A stretch of 64,000 nucleotides of DNA, from contig JAFRKI010000017.1 of assembly GCA_017431825.1 (NCBI GenBank), forward strand, positions 1-64,000, given 5' to 3'. This DNA comes from Erysipelotrichaceae bacterium. GTDB lineage: Bacteria; Bacillota_I; Bacilli_A; Erysipelotrichales; Erysipelotrichaceae. The position numbers and the translations under genes were made by a program. Below, in pieces: positions 34,911 through 46,880 of this stretch. The notes beneath the pieces are model-generated. The model had not been told where the DNA came from. It did no database searches and saw nothing but the letters and a program-made list of their open reading frames with translations. Position 1 is the first letter of the stretch, and each line of letters opens with the position of its first letter.

Positions 34911-36837
34911 AATAGATCATGACAATTACACTTCGGAAGACATACAGGTCCTGGAAGGCCTTGAGGCCGTCAGAAGAAGACCGGGTATGTATATCGGTAC
35001 AACATCCGAAGCCGGTCTGCATCATCTGGTATGGGAGATCATCGATAACTCGGTCGATGAAGCTTTAGCCGGATATGCGACACATATCGAAGTAAGCGTT
35101 GATAACGACGACGTTGTCACCGTCAGGGATGATGGCCGAGGCATGCCGGTAGAGATACATCCGAAGACCGGCATCTCGACCGTTGAGACGATCTTTACCG
35201 TTCTCCACGCAGGCGGCAAGTTCGGCGGAGGCGCCTATAAGGTTTCCGGCGGGCTACATGGCGTCGGTGCCAGCGTCGTAAATGCCTTATCGAAATGGCT
35301 CGAAGTAAGTGTCTTCAGAGACGGCAAGGAATACTACGTAAAATTCAAAGACGGCGGCAAGGTCGATCAGCCGCTGATCGAAAAGGGCGAATGCGACGGA
35401 AACATCAGCGGATCGCTGGTAAGATTCAAAGCCGATGAAGAGATCTTCAAAGAGGGGACCGCTTATAACTACAAGACCTTATATGACCGTATCCGTCAGA
35501 TGGCTTTCCTGAATAAAGGGATCAAATTCTCTCTGATCTGGAACAAGGATGATGAGCACCAGGGAACGAAGGTCTTCCATTACGACGGCGGCATCAAGGA
35601 TTACGTCAAGTTCCTGAACAACGGCGAGATCTGCCTGTTTGATGAAGTCCTTTACTGTGACGGCAGCGACTCCGCCACCAACATCTCCGTAGAAGTGGCT
35701 CTTCAGTACAACACTTCATATTCCGAAAGAGTCTACTCTTTCTGCAATAATATCTTCACTCCTGAAGGCGGCATGCATCTGGACGGATTCAGACAGACTC
35801 TGGCCAGAGTGGTAAACGCCTATGCCAAGGAAAAGAAGTTTTTAAAAGAAGACGATCCGAACTTCACCATCGATGACCTGAAAGAAGGACTGGCTGCCAT
35901 TATTTCGATAAAGCACCCCAATCCGCAGTATGAAGGCCAGACAAAAGGAAAACTCGGAAACTCCGAAGCCAGGATCGTCGTCAACAAGATCTTCGGTGAT
36001 TATCTGAAGAGGTGTTTCTCCGAAAATCCCGATTATGCCAAGATAATCATCGAAAAGGCCAAAGCTGCCTCCGAAGCCAGAGTGGCTGCTCAGAAGGCCA
36101 GAGAATCAGTCAGAAGAAAAGACGACTTTACCGGATCCAATCTTCCGACAAAGCTTAACGACTGTGCCAGCAATGACGCTTCGATCTGCGAGATCTACAT
36201 CGTTGAGGGTAACTCGGCAGGCGGTACCGCCAAGAACGGCAGAGACTCCAACTTCCAGGCCGTATTGCCTTTAAGAGGAAAGATCCTGAATGTCGAAAAA
36301 GCCAGGATGCACAAGATCTTCGATAACGCCGAGATCAGAATGATGATCCAGGCTTTCGGCTGCGGCTTCGGCGACGAGCTCGATATCAGCAAGCTCAGAT
36401 ATCACAAGATCGTCATCATGACCGATGCCGACGTCGACGGACAACACATTTCCACACTGATGCTGACGTTCTTATACAGATACTTCAAGCCTCTGATCGA
36501 AGGCGGTTACGTCTACCTAGCAATGCCGCCGCTGTACAAGATCTTTAAAGGAAAGATGTTCAGATACTGCTATACGGACGAAGATCTAGAGATCGCAAAA
36601 AGAGATTTCGGCGACATCAAGTACGATGTCCAAAGATACAAAGGTCTGGGCGAAATGGACGCCAATCAGCTTTGGGAAACCACTCTCGATCCGGAACACA
36701 GAACGCTAAAAAGAGTTACGATCGAAGACGCCATCGAAGCCGACGGCGTGTTCTCGATGCTGATGGGCGATGAGGTCGAACCGCGAAAGAACTTCATCAT
36801 CGAAAACGCCCACTTCGCAAAGAATCTTGATATTTAA
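34897..36837 (+). CDS. gyrB: DNA gyrase subunit B
   Basis: 646 residues, the usual short Firmicutes form. GHKL ATPase: EIIDNSVDEALAGYA (catalytic Glu and Asn), DDGRGMPVEIHPK, GGLHGVGASVVNALS. TOPRIM: EIYIVEGNSAGGTAKNGRD and MTDADVDGQHIST. C-terminal RYKGLGEMDANQLWETT. AAAGGAGGA ribosome site lies within the end of recF. Supplies ATP hydrolysis for negative supercoiling with GyrA. Confidence 0.98.
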   Translation: MSETKIDHDNYTSEDIQVLEGLEAVRRRPGMYIGTTSEAGLHHLVWEIIDNSVDEALAGYATHIEVSVDNDDVVTVRDDGRGMPVEIHPKTGISTVETIFTVLHAGGKFGGGAYKVSGGLHGVGASVVNALSKWLEVSVFRDGKEYYVKFKDGGKVDQPLIEKGECDGNISGSLVRFKADEEIFKEGTAYNYKTLYDRIRQMAFLNKGIKFSLIWNKDDEHQGTKVFHYDGGIKDYVKFLNNGEICLFDEVLYCDGSDSATNISVEVALQYNTSYSERVYSFCNNIFTPEGGMHLDGFRQTLARVVNAYAKEKKFLKEDDPNFTIDDLKEGLAAIISIKHPNPQYEGQTKGKLGNSEARIVVNKIFGDYLKRCFSENPDYAKIIIEKAKAASEARVAAQKARESVRRKDDFTGSNLPTKLNDCASNDASICEIYIVEGNSAGGTAKNGRDSNFQAVLPLRGKILNVEKARMHKIFDNAEIRMMIQAFGCGFGDELDISKLRYHKIVIMTDADVDGQHISTLMLTFLYRYFKPLIEGGYVYLAMPPLYKIFKGKMFRYCYTDEDLEIAKRDFGDIKYDVQRYKGLGEMDANQLWETTLDPEHRTLKRVTIEDAIEADGVFSMLMGDEVEPRKNFIIENAHFAKNLDI

Positions 36838-36851
36838 AAAGGAGCACTCAA

Positions 36852-39344
36852 ATGGAAGAATTAGATAACAGATTTTTCAACCATGGCAACATGAAGGAAG
36901 TCGATATCTCTTCGGAAATGAGAGAGGACTTCTTAAGCTATTCGATGTCGGTCATCATCGACCGCGCTCTGCCGGATGTAAAGGACGGAATGAAACCCGT
37001 ACACAGAAGAGTCATCTGGGGCATGTATGATGCCGGCTTTACTCCGGACAAGCCTCACGTAAAGTCCGCCAACATCGTCGGCGAAGTAATGGGAAAATAC
37101 CACCCGCACGGCGATACGGCAATATATGACACGATGGTAAGAATGGCCCAGCCATTCTCATACCGTTATCCGCTGGTAGACGGACACGGAAACTTCGGCT
37201 CTCTGGACGGCGACGGCGCCGCCGCATACCGTTACACCGAAGCCAGGATGTCCAGGATATCTCTGGAACTCGTTCAGGATATAAAGAAGGAAACCATCGA
37301 CTGGAAAGACAACTATGATGCCAGACACAAAGAGCCGGTCGTTCTGCCTTCCAGATTTCCTAACCTGCTGGTAAACGGATCGATGGGCATCGCAGTAGGC
37401 ATGGCGACCAATATGCCTACCCACAATCTCGGAGAAGCGATCGACGGCATCATCGCCGTGATCGACAATCCGGATATTTCCGTGACTGAACTGATGGAAT
37501 ATATTCCGGGGCCTGACTTCCCTACCGGTGCCTATATAGTAGGGCGCTCAGGCATCAGACAGGCCTATGAGACAGGCCGCGGTTCGATCGTCATCCGTTC
37601 AAAAGTCGACGTCGAAAAAATGCCTCAGGAAAGATATAAACTGGTCATAAAGGAAATACCTTATCTGGTAAACAAGAAGTCGATGTATGAAAAGATACAC
37701 GAACTGGTAAAGAATAAGGTCATCGACGGCATCTCCAGCATGAAGGATCTGTCAAACGACAGAAACGGCATCCGCATCGAGATCGAACTAAAAAAGGACA
37801 CCCAGCCTGATCTGGTCCTCAATCAGCTGTATAAGCTGACGCCGGTCCAGTCATCATTCGGCGTAAACAACAACGTTCTGGTAAACAGCAGACCGATGCT
37901 GCTGCCGCTAAAAGACATAATCAGTTACTACATCGACCACCAGATCGATGTCATCAGAAGAAGATCACAGTTCGATCTGGAAGAAGACCAGAAACGCGCG
38001 CACATCCTCGAAGGTCTGAAGACCGCCTTGGACAACATCGACAGGATCATTGAGATCATCAGACATTCAAGAGATGATGATGAAGCTCTTTACAGAATGA
38101 ACGAAGAATTCGGTATCGATGAAGTTCAGGGAAAAGCGATCCTCGACATGCAGCTGCGTCGTCTGACCGGACTTTCCTATGACAAGATCGTTTCTGAGCT
38201 CAATGAGCTCTATGCCGAGATCGAAGACCTCAAGGACATTCTTGCGAATCATTCAAGAGTTCTGCAGATAATCAAAGACGAACTGTCTGCCATTAAGGAA
38301 AAATACAGCGACAAGCGCCGTACGGAAATAATCGACGGCGAAGTCGATGTGGAAGACGAAGATCTGATACCGGAAGAAACAGTCATCATTTCACTGTCCT
38401 CTAACGGTTATATGAAGAGGCTGCCGGTAAATACCTACCGCACCCAGAACAGAGGCGGCAGGGGAATCAAGGGCATGACTCTTAACGAAGATGATATCGT
38501 CGATCAGAACGTTACGATGTCCACTCATGACCACCTGCTGCTGTTCACCAACAAAGGCAAGGTATACAGAGTCAAAGGATACAAGATACCGGAAGCCGGC
38601 CGTAATGCCAAAGGCACCCCGGCTATCAATATCATCAGCATCGAAAAGGACGAGAAGATCAGAGCGCTGGTGCCGATCAACAGAGAATGGGAAGTCAAAG
38701 GATATCTCTTCTTTGCGACCAAGAACGGTCTGTGCAAGAGAGTCGAAGCTTCACAGTTCGAATCGATCAGACAGACCGGCAAGATCGCCATCTCCTTAAA
38801 GGAAGATGACGAACTCGTTTCCGTAAGACCGACGCTCGGTGATGATGAGATCATCATCGGTGCAGCCAACGGCAAGGCCGTAAGATTTGATGAAAGGGGC
38901 GTCAGAGCCACCGGCCGTAACGCATCAGGCGTTCGAGGCATGACGGTCGACGGATCGGAAGTCGTAGGCTGCTGCACCAGCAAAGAAGGCAAGATGGTCT
39001 TCGTTGTATCCAAGTACGGCTACGGAAAGAAGACCGACATCAACGAATACCGCATGACCGCCAAGGGAGCCAAGGGCGTCAAGACCATCAACATCAATGA
39101 AAAGAACGGTGAGCTGGTAGCCTTGAAGGCCGTCAACGGAAACGAAGATGCCCTGATCATGAGAAATGATGGCGTCATCATCAGGATCAGCCTCAAGGAA
39201 GTTCCGGAGCTTGGCAGAGCTACGCAGGGCGTAAGGCTCATCAAGCCGGAAGAAGGAACCTTCGTATCAGCCGTTACCATCATGGATGTGGATGAAGACA
39301 CGGAAGAGGTAAAGGAAAGCGTTCCTGAAGAAACAGCTGAATAG
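36852..39344 (+). CDS. gyrA: DNA gyrase subunit A
   Basis: 830 residues. Winged-helix and tower region with the catalytic Tyr128 in YRYTEARM; the C-terminal beta-pinwheel contains the gyrase GyrA-box-like [11 protein letters not shown] near 535, which separates it from ParC. Thr89 stands at the position of E. coli Ser83 in the quinolone region ([11 protein letters not shown]); Thr is a natural residue in several Firmicutes, so no resistance is inferred. 14 nt after gyrB with its own ribosome site (AAAGGAGC). Confidence 0.98.
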   Translation: MEELDNRFFNHGNMKEVDISSEMREDFLSYSMSVIIDRALPDVKDGMKPVHRRVIWGMYDAGFTPDKPHVKSANIVGEVMGKYHPHGDTAIYDTMVRMAQPFSYRYPLVDGHGNFGSLDGDGAAAYRYTEARMSRISLELVQDIKKETIDWKDNYDARHKEPVVLPSRFPNLLVNGSMGIAVGMATNMPTHNLGEAIDGIIAVIDNPDISVTELMEYIPGPDFPTGAYIVGRSGIRQAYETGRGSIVIRSKVDVEKMPQERYKLVIKEIPYLVNKKSMYEKIHELVKNKVIDGISSMKDLSNDRNGIRIEIELKKDTQPDLVLNQLYKLTPVQSSFGVNNNVLVNSRPMLLPLKDIISYYIDHQIDVIRRRSQFDLEEDQKRAHILEGLKTALDNIDRIIEIIRHSRDDDEALYRMNEEFGIDEVQGKAILDMQLRRLTGLSYDKIVSELNELYAEIEDLKDILANHSRVLQIIKDELSAIKEKYSDKRRTEIIDGEVDVEDEDLIPEETVIISLSSNGYMKRLPVNTYRTQNRGGRGIKGMTLNEDDIVDQNVTMSTHDHLLLFTNKGKVYRVKGYKIPEAGRNAKGTPAINIISIEKDEKIRALVPINREWEVKGYLFFATKNGLCKRVEASQFESIRQTGKIAISLKEDDELVSVRPTLGDDEIIIGAANGKAVRFDERGVRATGRNASGVRGMTVDGSEVVGCCTSKEGKMVFVVSKYGYGKKTDINEYRMTAKGAKGVKTININEKNGELVALKAVNGNEDALIMRNDGVIIRISLKEVPELGRATQGVRLIKPEEGTFVSAVTIMDVDEDTEEVKESVPEETAE

Positions 39345-39356
39345 AACGCAATAATA

Positions 39357-39388
39357 AAAGCTCTGCAGAAACATGCAGAGCTTTTTGT
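39357..39388 (+). terminator. Terminator of the recF-gyrA operon
   Basis: AAAGCTCTGC and GCAGAGCTTTTTG pair around AGAAACAT. Confidence 0.9.
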
Positions 39389-39408
39389 TTGTTTAATTAC
39401 TGGCTGAT

Positions 39409-40185
39409 CTAGTCCATCGTTTCGTTGCCCACGACACTGTCGCCCTTGTAAAGGGTGATGGTCTTGGCATTGAAATCAAGATATGCACGGTAGCTGGCAC
39501 CGCTGAGGATCGGGTCGTAGCCGTCCAGTACCAGGTCAGACTTGTTGAACATGAATACGTTGTCTTCATAAAGGCTGGTCAGTACGGCGATAACATATTC
39601 CTTCTTGGCGATCTTCATAGCCAGGTCATCGTTAAGTTCACCGTCATAGGAAGCGGAAATGACATAGCCGTAATCGTCATCTACTGAATAGTAGAATTCG
39701 TACTTAAGATCCTTTTCAAAATTCAGAGCATATGTTTCAGCAGACCACAGGTCATAGTATCCAGGTTCGGAGTCAAAAGGCTGTTCCGCAAACTTCAGAT
39801 AGTCCAGCGGTCTGATCAGGTAATAATCCTGGCTGTCAAATAAGGCGTCCTGAGAATCAGCCGAATCAAATACGGCGATGTAAGCTCTTGAGAAGTATTC
39901 TTCGCTGTCATTATCCAGCCAGCACTTGTAGTTGCCGTTTTCCTCATCATACCAGTAAGAGTAATTGAGGTTGGCTTTGTCGTCGCTTACCCTTTCAAGA
40001 TACTTCTCATAAGCAGCGATGTTGTCATAAGAAGTATAGATGTTGAGACTGTCGTCATCGTTGCCGTTATCCGGGATCGGATCCGGTTCGTTGTCCGGTT
40101 CGGGCTCAACGGTTCCTGATTTGGCACAGGCACATAATGCCAGAGCCAGTAAGATCACCAATAATACTTAAAACAGTTTTTTCAT
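39409..40185 (-). pseudogene. Lipoprotein gene with a nonsense codon in the signal peptide
   Basis: A good ribosome site (GGAGGAA) and ATG at 40185 open MKKLF, then TAA at 40168-40170, then VLLVILLALALCACAKSG in the same frame, a perfect lipoprotein signal with its lipobox Cys. One T-to-A change from TTA (Leu) explains the stop. The mature part (about 235 residues: Asp/Glu/Pro-rich spacer, then DSLNIYTSYDNIAAYEKYLERV and a Tyr/Asp-rich domain) is intact. Rescue from the TTG at 40161 would leave a signal without basic residues. Either a recent pseudogene, a sequencing error, or poorly expressed. Function unknown. Confidence 0.7.
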
Positions 40186-40197
40186 TTATCGTTCCTC

Positions 40198-40899
40198 CTA
40201 ATAATTATTGATTATTCTTACAGCCAGCTTGGCTGCGTTATCACAGGCTTTTTCGAGATTGAAATCAAATTCCTTATAGCTGCCGTTGACAAGCGTTTCA
40301 TCGCTTATCGATCTGATGACGGCGAAGTTTACACCGTGCGCATAACAGGTTCCCGCAACGGCGCTTCCTTCCATTTCGCCGCACAGCGCTTCCGGAAAAT
40401 ATTTCCTGATCGTTCTGACCTGGGCCTTCTTATAGATGAAGGTGTCTGCCGATACGATCGGGCCCAGATGAGCCTTTTTGGATGCTCTAAGCTTCCTGAA
40501 AGCATTAAGCATCCTTTCATCACAGGCATAAGAGATATCGATACTGCTGACGGATCTTTCCCAGCCCGGTACGTCAAATTCCCAGTCAGCCACTCTGTCG
40601 GCCAGCACCACATCACCCACATGAACGTTTTCGTTCAGCGAGCCGGCACAGCCGAGATTGATGATCAGTTCCGGCTTGAACTTTTCGATCAGTTTCGCGG
40701 TGACCATCGTGGCATAGACCTTGCCGACTCCGCACCGGCACAGAACGACTTCCCTGCCCTCTATATTTCCCAGGTAATATTCATTGTTCAGTACCTTGCC
40801 TTTATAAAGGAGCTTTTCAGCCTTCCTTATCCTGACGCCTTCCATCAGCTTAAGCAAGGCGTCTCTTTCTTCAGTCATTGCACAGATAATACCGATCAT
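40198..40899 (-). CDS. mtnN: 5'-methylthioadenosine/S-adenosylhomocysteine nucleosidase
   Basis: 233 residues. The family pattern is complete: MIGIICAMTEERDALL (Glu about 11), GVGKVYATMVTAKLI near 78, NLGCAGSLNENVHVGDVVLAD, then GEMEGSAVAGTCYAHGVNFAVIRSISDE (Met-Glu ribose binding and the catalytic Asp in ISDE). Cleaves MTA and SAH to adenine, recycling methionine and removing SAH. Alone between the lipoprotein gene and DUF3842. Confidence 0.95.
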   Translation of the reverse strand: MIGIICAMTEERDALLKLMEGVRIRKAEKLLYKGKVLNNEYYLGNIEGREVVLCRCGVGKVYATMVTAKLIEKFKPELIINLGCAGSLNENVHVGDVVLADRVADWEFDVPGWERSVSSIDISYACDERMLNAFRKLRASKKAHLGPIVSADTFIYKKAQVRTIRKYFPEALCGEMEGSAVAGTCYAHGVNFAVIRSISDETLVNGSYKEFDFNLEKACDNAAKLAVRIINNY

Positions 40900-40988
40900 A
40901 GAAATCTCTTACATTAAGATTTTAACATGTCTGCCTCTAATATTGAATTCAATAAAAACATATGCTTGCGACGGCATGTGTTTCTTCG

Positions 40989-41399
40989 TTATTTTCCGAT
41001 ACACCTCACAAGTTCATCGATGGCCTTGTTCATAAGCTCATCCATGCTGTCATTGCCGGTACCCGCCACGAAGACGTTGCACTTGCTGTAAGGGATGAGG
41101 ATCTTTCTGGCTGAGCTTGAAGTGATGGCCAGGACCATGCTGGCACTGATCTCGCCAAGATACGAATTGACGTTGATGATACCGATAGGTCCGATGATGA
41201 TGTCGGCATCCTTTGAATTGACGACGACCGGATTTTCACCCGTTGCAGAATATTTTGCTCCGGCCTTGATCATGGCTGCCGTTGCCATGGAGTTGGTGCC
41301 GATGGCATAGATCTCCAGATCGGGGATCCTGTTTATTGTTTTGGCGATGATGGTGCTTCCCATCTTGCCACCCTGTCCGTCTATAACTACGATTTTCAT
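40989..41399 (-). CDS. DUF3842-family protein
   Basis: 136 residues: MKIVVIDGQGGKMGSTIIAKTI with a Gly-rich nucleotide-binding-type loop, then IGTNSMATAAMIKAGA and ADIIIGPIGIINVNSYLGEIS. This is the DUF3842 family of Firmicutes; biochemical role unknown. A GAGGTAG ribosome site precedes the ATG. Divergent from the ECF S-component gene. Confidence 0.85.
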   Translation of the reverse strand: MKIVVIDGQGGKMGSTIIAKTINRIPDLEIYAIGTNSMATAAMIKAGAKYSATGENPVVVNSKDADIIIGPIGIINVNSYLGEISASMVLAITSSSARKILIPYSKCNVFVAGTGNDSMDELMNKAIDELVRCIGK

Positions 41400-41410
41400 A
41401 TGCTACCTCT

Positions 41411-41439
41411 TTGACTAATTCTTTATAATATATTAACAT
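41411..41439 (+). promoter_or_regulatory. Promoter of the ECF S-component transcript
   Basis: TTGACT (41411-41416), 17 nt, TAACAT (41434-41439); predicted start near 41446. Confidence 0.6.
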
Positions 41440-41445
41440 TTTAAT

Positions 41446-41514
41446 ATCGGTACGAAGCCGATTCAACTTAAAGTTAGATGAGCCCGAAGGCCATTGGCGC
41501 TTTTCGGGTTTTTA
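41446..41514 (+). promoter_or_regulatory. Short structured leader with attenuator (unassigned riboswitch candidate)
   Basis: From the predicted start: hairpin ATCGG (41446-41450) with CCGAT (41458-41462); hairpin AACTT-a-AAGTT (41465-41475); then a terminator stem CCCGAA (41483-41488) with TTCGGG (41503-41508) followed by TTTTTATTTT, all directly before the ribosome site. It has the layout of a small vitamin-type riboswitch controlling an importer subunit. I do not recognise preQ1, TPP or folate classes. Confidence 0.5.
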
Positions 41515-41529
41515 TTTTAGGAGGAGATT

Positions 41530-42039
41530 ATGAATACAACGAAGAAATTGGTGTTTGCGGCACTGTGCACAGCCATCGGTGTCGTGCTGCCTCAGGCATT
41601 CCACATGATACCGAATGCCGGTTCCATCTTTCTGCCGATGCATATCCCGGTACTGTTCTGCGGCCTGGTATGCGGTCCTGTCTATGGTGCTGCCTGCGGC
41701 GGTGCTGCGTGCCTTTTGTCACACCTTCTGACCGGCATGCCTCCGGCAGCCGTTTTTCCGGGCATGATCTGTGAACTTATCGTTTACGGTCTGGTGGCCG
41801 GCCTTATGAGCATGCTGCTTAAAAACAAGAACATCGGTACCATCTATATCGAACTGATCGTTGCAATGATCGCCGGCAGGATCGTATCCGGTATCCTGAA
41901 TGCTCTGATCTTCAGAGCCGGTGCCTACAGTATGCAGGCCTGGATCACCGCATCCTTCGTGACTGCCTTACCGGGCATCGCCATTCAGCTGGTACTGATC
42001 CCGGTACTGGTATCAAGACTTAAAAAGTTTGTAGAGTAA
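41530..42039 (+). CDS. ECF transporter S component (substrate unknown)
   Basis: 169 residues, AGGAGGA before the ATG. About six membrane helices. The start MNTTKKLVFAALCTAIGVVLPQAFHM, then GSIFLPMHIPVLFCGLVCGPVYGAACGGAACLLSHLLTGMPP, is typical of energy-coupling-factor S components. It would capture a vitamin-like compound and share an EcfAT module encoded elsewhere (none here). The short attenuator leader upstream suggests control by the imported compound or its product. Confidence 0.85.
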   Translation: MNTTKKLVFAALCTAIGVVLPQAFHMIPNAGSIFLPMHIPVLFCGLVCGPVYGAACGGAACLLSHLLTGMPPAAVFPGMICELIVYGLVAGLMSMLLKNKNIGTIYIELIVAMIAGRIVSGILNALIFRAGAYSMQAWITASFVTALPGIAIQLVLIPVLVSRLKKFVE

Positions 42040-42070
42040 AATAACAGCAGGATATTCCTGCTGTTATTAT
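42037..42070. terminator. Bidirectional terminator
   Basis: AATAACAGCAGGA and TCCTGCTGTTATT pair around a few nt, with A- and T-rich flanks, between convergent genes. Confidence 0.9.
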
Positions 42071-42499
42071 TTACAGACTGTTTATAACTTTATTAAGAAG
42101 CCTGTAGAGTTCAAGGGCTTCTTTGTTTTGGAGCTTGAGACAGGCCGCCATCTTTTCCGGGACGAGTGCTGCTTTTTCTTTCAGACGTTCGCCCTTTCTG
42201 GTAAGTTCCGTCATCACAACTCTTTCGTCTTCGTCCTGTCTGTATCTTTTTATGTATCCTTTGCTTTCAAGACTTTTCAAAAGAGGCGTCAGCGTTCCGG
42301 AATCCAGATAAAGTCTGCTGCCAAGATCCTTAACGTTGATCTCCTTTTCTTCCCAAAGCACCATCATGGCAATGTATTGGGTATATGTCAGATCCAACGC
42401 TTCAAGATAAGGCCTGTACTTTCTGATCACTTCCTTGGAAGCAACATAAAGAGGAAAACACAGCTGATTTTCCAATTTCAATCCTTCTTCCTTTATCAT
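42071..42499 (-). CDS. ohrR: MarR-family regulator of OhrR type
   Basis: 142 residues from ATG 42499 (AAGGAGGA upstream). OhrR features: the redox Cys in LENQLCFPLYVASKEVIRKYRPYLEALDLTYTQYIAMMVLWE, the winged HTH with LGSRLYLDSGTLTPLLKSLESKGYIKR, and DEDERVVMTELTRKG in the wing. Organic peroxides oxidise the Cys and release DNA. It is the second gene after a glutathione peroxidase, and two OhrR-like boxes lie before that gene, so it autoregulates the pair. The usual partner Ohr is replaced here by a thiol peroxidase. Confidence 0.85.
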   Translation of the reverse strand: MIKEEGLKLENQLCFPLYVASKEVIRKYRPYLEALDLTYTQYIAMMVLWEEKEINVKDLGSRLYLDSGTLTPLLKSLESKGYIKRYRQDEDERVVMTELTRKGERLKEKAALVPEKMAACLKLQNKEALELYRLLNKVINSL

Positions 42500-42522
42500 G
42501 CTGATCCTCCTTGCTGCACTGA

Positions 42523-43059
42523 TCACAGGCACGCTTTGATCTTATCTTCCAGTTCTTTCATATTGGTCGGTTCAAATCGCTGAACGATGTTGCCTTCTCT
42601 GTCGATCAGGAATTTGGTGAAGTTCCATTTGATGTTACCGTTGTTTTTGTAATCCTTATCCATCTTCTTAACGACTCCATTAAGAACGATGGCGCCCGGG
42701 CCGTTGAAACCTTCAAACTTCGTAGTCGATGTCAGCCACTGATACAAAGGTATGGCGTTTTCACCGTTGACGTCGATCTTGGCAAACTGCGGGAATTTGA
42801 TACCGAACCTTCCGGTACAGAACGTGTGGATCTCTTCGTCATCGCCCGGAGCCTGATTCGCAAACTGGTTGCATGGGAAGTCCAGGATCTCGAAGCCCTG
42901 ATCCTTGTATCTGTCATAAAGCTCCTGAAGTTCCGTGTACTGCGGAGTGAAACCGCAGCCGGTCGCGGTATTGACTACCAGCAGGACCTTGCCTTTATAA
43001 TCTGCTAAAGACACATCACTGCCGTCACGGGCTTTGACTGTAAAATCATAAATATTCAT
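42523..43059 (-). CDS. Glutathione peroxidase-family thiol peroxidase
   Basis: 178 residues from ATG 43059 (GGAGGTT upstream). Family motifs: VNTATGCGFTPQYTELQELY with the peroxidatic Cys, ILDFPCNQFANQAPG (Gln of the tetrad and a Cys), IKWNFTKFLIDREGNIVQRF (Trp and Asn). Non-selenocysteine enzyme, likely thioredoxin-dependent. Reduces hydroperoxides. First gene of an operon with the OhrR-type regulator 23 nt downstream. Confidence 0.94.
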   Translation of the reverse strand: MNIYDFTVKARDGSDVSLADYKGKVLLVVNTATGCGFTPQYTELQELYDRYKDQGFEILDFPCNQFANQAPGDDEEIHTFCTGRFGIKFPQFAKIDVNGENAIPLYQWLTSTTKFEGFNGPGAIVLNGVVKKMDKDYKNNGNIKWNFTKFLIDREGNIVQRFEPTNMKELEDKIKACL

Positions 43060-43079
43060 AATAACCTCCATAAACAGTA

Positions 43080-43109
43080 TACAATTAAATCGTATACAAT
43101 ATAATTATA
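43080..43109 (-). promoter_or_regulatory. Double OhrR operator
   Basis: TACAATTAAATCGTA (43080-43094) is immediately followed by TACAATATAATTATA (43095-43109). These two 15-bp boxes have the arrangement and sequence of the Bacillus ohrA operator (tandem TACAATT-AAATTGTA-type inverted repeats). They lie 20 nt before the peroxidase start. Confidence 0.85.
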
Positions 43110-43130
43110 CAGCAGTCTTCGTACTTATTG

Positions 43131-43165
43131 AAGAAAAAAGGAAAGAATTTCAGTTCTTTCCTTCT
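43131..43165 (-). terminator. Terminator overlapping the pyrG stop
   Basis: GGAAAGAA and TTCTTTCC pair around TTTCAG; the left arm is made of the last pyrG codons and the T-run follows on the minus strand. Confidence 0.75.
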
Positions 43166-44757
43166 TTATATTCTAATGAAGCTTTGATAAGACCTGAGAA
43201 TAAAGGGTGCGGCTTATTCGGTCTTGATTTGAATTCCGGATGATACTGCACACCGATGAAGTAAGGATGATCCTTAAGTTCAACGGCTTCCACATAGTAA
43301 TCATCAGGAGAGGTTCCGCAGATCGACATGCCCTTCTCTTCGTATTCGTCACGGTACTGATTCTGGAATTCATAACGGTGACGGTGACGTTCGCTGATCT
43401 GTTCCTGACCGTAGACTTCCATCAGCCTGCTGCCTTCTTTTATCTTGCAAGGATAAGCACCAAGCCTCAAAGTACCGCCCATGTCGATCTCTTTATTCTG
43501 GCCGGGCAGAAAGTCGATGACCTTGTGCCTGGATTCGCTGTTGAATTCATTGCTGTTGGCATCTTCATAACCAAGAACGTTCCTGGCGAACTCGATGGCT
43601 GCTATCTGCATGCCCAGACACAGACCCAGATAAGGCACCTTGTTCTTTCTGGCATATTCAGCTGCCAGGATCATGCCTTCGATACCTCTGTCTCCGAAGC
43701 CTCCGGGCACGACGATACCGTCAGCACCCTTAAGCTCTTCTTCGATATTGTCTTTATTAAGATCAGCCGATTCGATCCATCTGATCTTTACGCGGGCATT
43801 GTTGGCATAAGCGCCGTGTCTTAATGATTCGTTGACGCTCAGATACGCATCATGAAGTTCCACGTATTTACCGACCATGGCAACTTCGCATTCATGTTTA
43901 GGGTCATCATATTTATTGACCATCTCCACCCAGAATCCGAGGTCAGGTTTGACGACGTTAAGACCAAGTCTGCTTAAGACGATCCTTGACATGTCCTGAG
44001 ACTCAAGGACCAGCGGCAGTTCATAGAGATTATCGACAGTCGGGCTTTCAATGACGCATTCCCTGGCGACGTTGCAGAACAGCGAGATCTTCTTTTTGAT
44101 GTTGTCGGGAAGATCGCCCTCGGTCCTGGCAACGATGATATCTGGTACTATGCCCAGTTCCTGCAGCTGCTTGACGGAATGCTGCGTAGGTTTGGATTTG
44201 TATTCATCGGATCCGGAGATCAGAGGGACCAGCGAGACATGGATGAACAGCGTGTCGTCTCTTTCATTTTCAAGTCTTATCTGTCTGATGGCTTCGAAGA
44301 AAGGCTGTGACTCGATATCGCCTACCGTTCCGCCGATCTCCGTTATGATCACGTCAGCCTTGCTTTTGGTACCGGCCGAATGGATATAGGCTTTTATCTC
44401 GTTGGTGATGTGCGGGATTATCTGTACCGTTTCACCGAGATAGTCGCCCTTCCGTTCCTTGTTCAGTACGTTCCAGTAGACCTTACCGGAAGTAAGGTTG
44501 GAATACTTGTGCAGATTCTCATTGGAGAATCTTTCATAATGTCCCAGATCCAGATCGGTCTCAGCGCCGTCGTCCGTCACGAAGACTTCTCCGTGCTGAT
44601 ACGGAGACATGGTTCCGGGATCGATGTTGATGTATGGGTCGAGCTTCTGCAGAGATACCTTCAGTCCGCACTCTTTCAGAAGCCGGCCTAAAGATGCGGC
44701 TATCATGCCTTTGCCCAAGCCTGATACCACACCGCCGGTCACGAATATGTATTTCAT
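43150..44757 (-). CDS. pyrG: CTP synthase
   Basis: 535 residues, standard length. Synthetase domain [27 protein letters not shown] (P-loop), [38 protein letters not shown]. Class I glutamine amidotransferase domain with [19 protein letters not shown] (nucleophile Cys) and QYHPEF (His). Makes CTP from UTP, ATP and glutamine. 8 nt after glnN, so it is likely co-transcribed with glutamine synthetase. Ribosome site AGGTGA. Confidence 0.98.
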   Translation of the reverse strand: MKYIFVTGGVVSGLGKGMIAASLGRLLKECGLKVSLQKLDPYINIDPGTMSPYQHGEVFVTDDGAETDLDLGHYERFSNENLHKYSNLTSGKVYWNVLNKERKGDYLGETVQIIPHITNEIKAYIHSAGTKSKADVIITEIGGTVGDIESQPFFEAIRQIRLENERDDTLFIHVSLVPLISGSDEYKSKPTQHSVKQLQELGIVPDIIVARTEGDLPDNIKKKISLFCNVARECVIESPTVDNLYELPLVLESQDMSRIVLSRLGLNVVKPDLGFWVEMVNKYDDPKHECEVAMVGKYVELHDAYLSVNESLRHGAYANNARVKIRWIESADLNKDNIEEELKGADGIVVPGGFGDRGIEGMILAAEYARKNKVPYLGLCLGMQIAAIEFARNVLGYEDANSNEFNSESRHKVIDFLPGQNKEIDMGGTLRLGAYPCKIKEGSRLMEVYGQEQISERHRHRYEFQNQYRDEYEEKGMSICGTSPDDYYVEAVELKDHPYFIGVQYHPEFKSRPNKPHPLFSGLIKASLEYKEGKN

Positions 44758-44765
44758 ATTTTCAC

Positions 44766-46820
<2,055 letters not shown>

Positions 46821-46880
46821 AATGTATAACCTTTCATAAAAACACTGTTGTCCTTGATGAGTGAATACGTTATCTGATCT

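Noticed and set aside
37100-37130. Quinolone resistance from Thr at the Ser83 position of GyrA
   Set aside because: Thr is a natural variant at this position in several Firmicutes, so resistance cannot be inferred.
41446-41514. Known riboswitch class (preQ1, TPP, THF) before the ECF gene
   Set aside because: The conserved core words of these classes are missing; left as unassigned.
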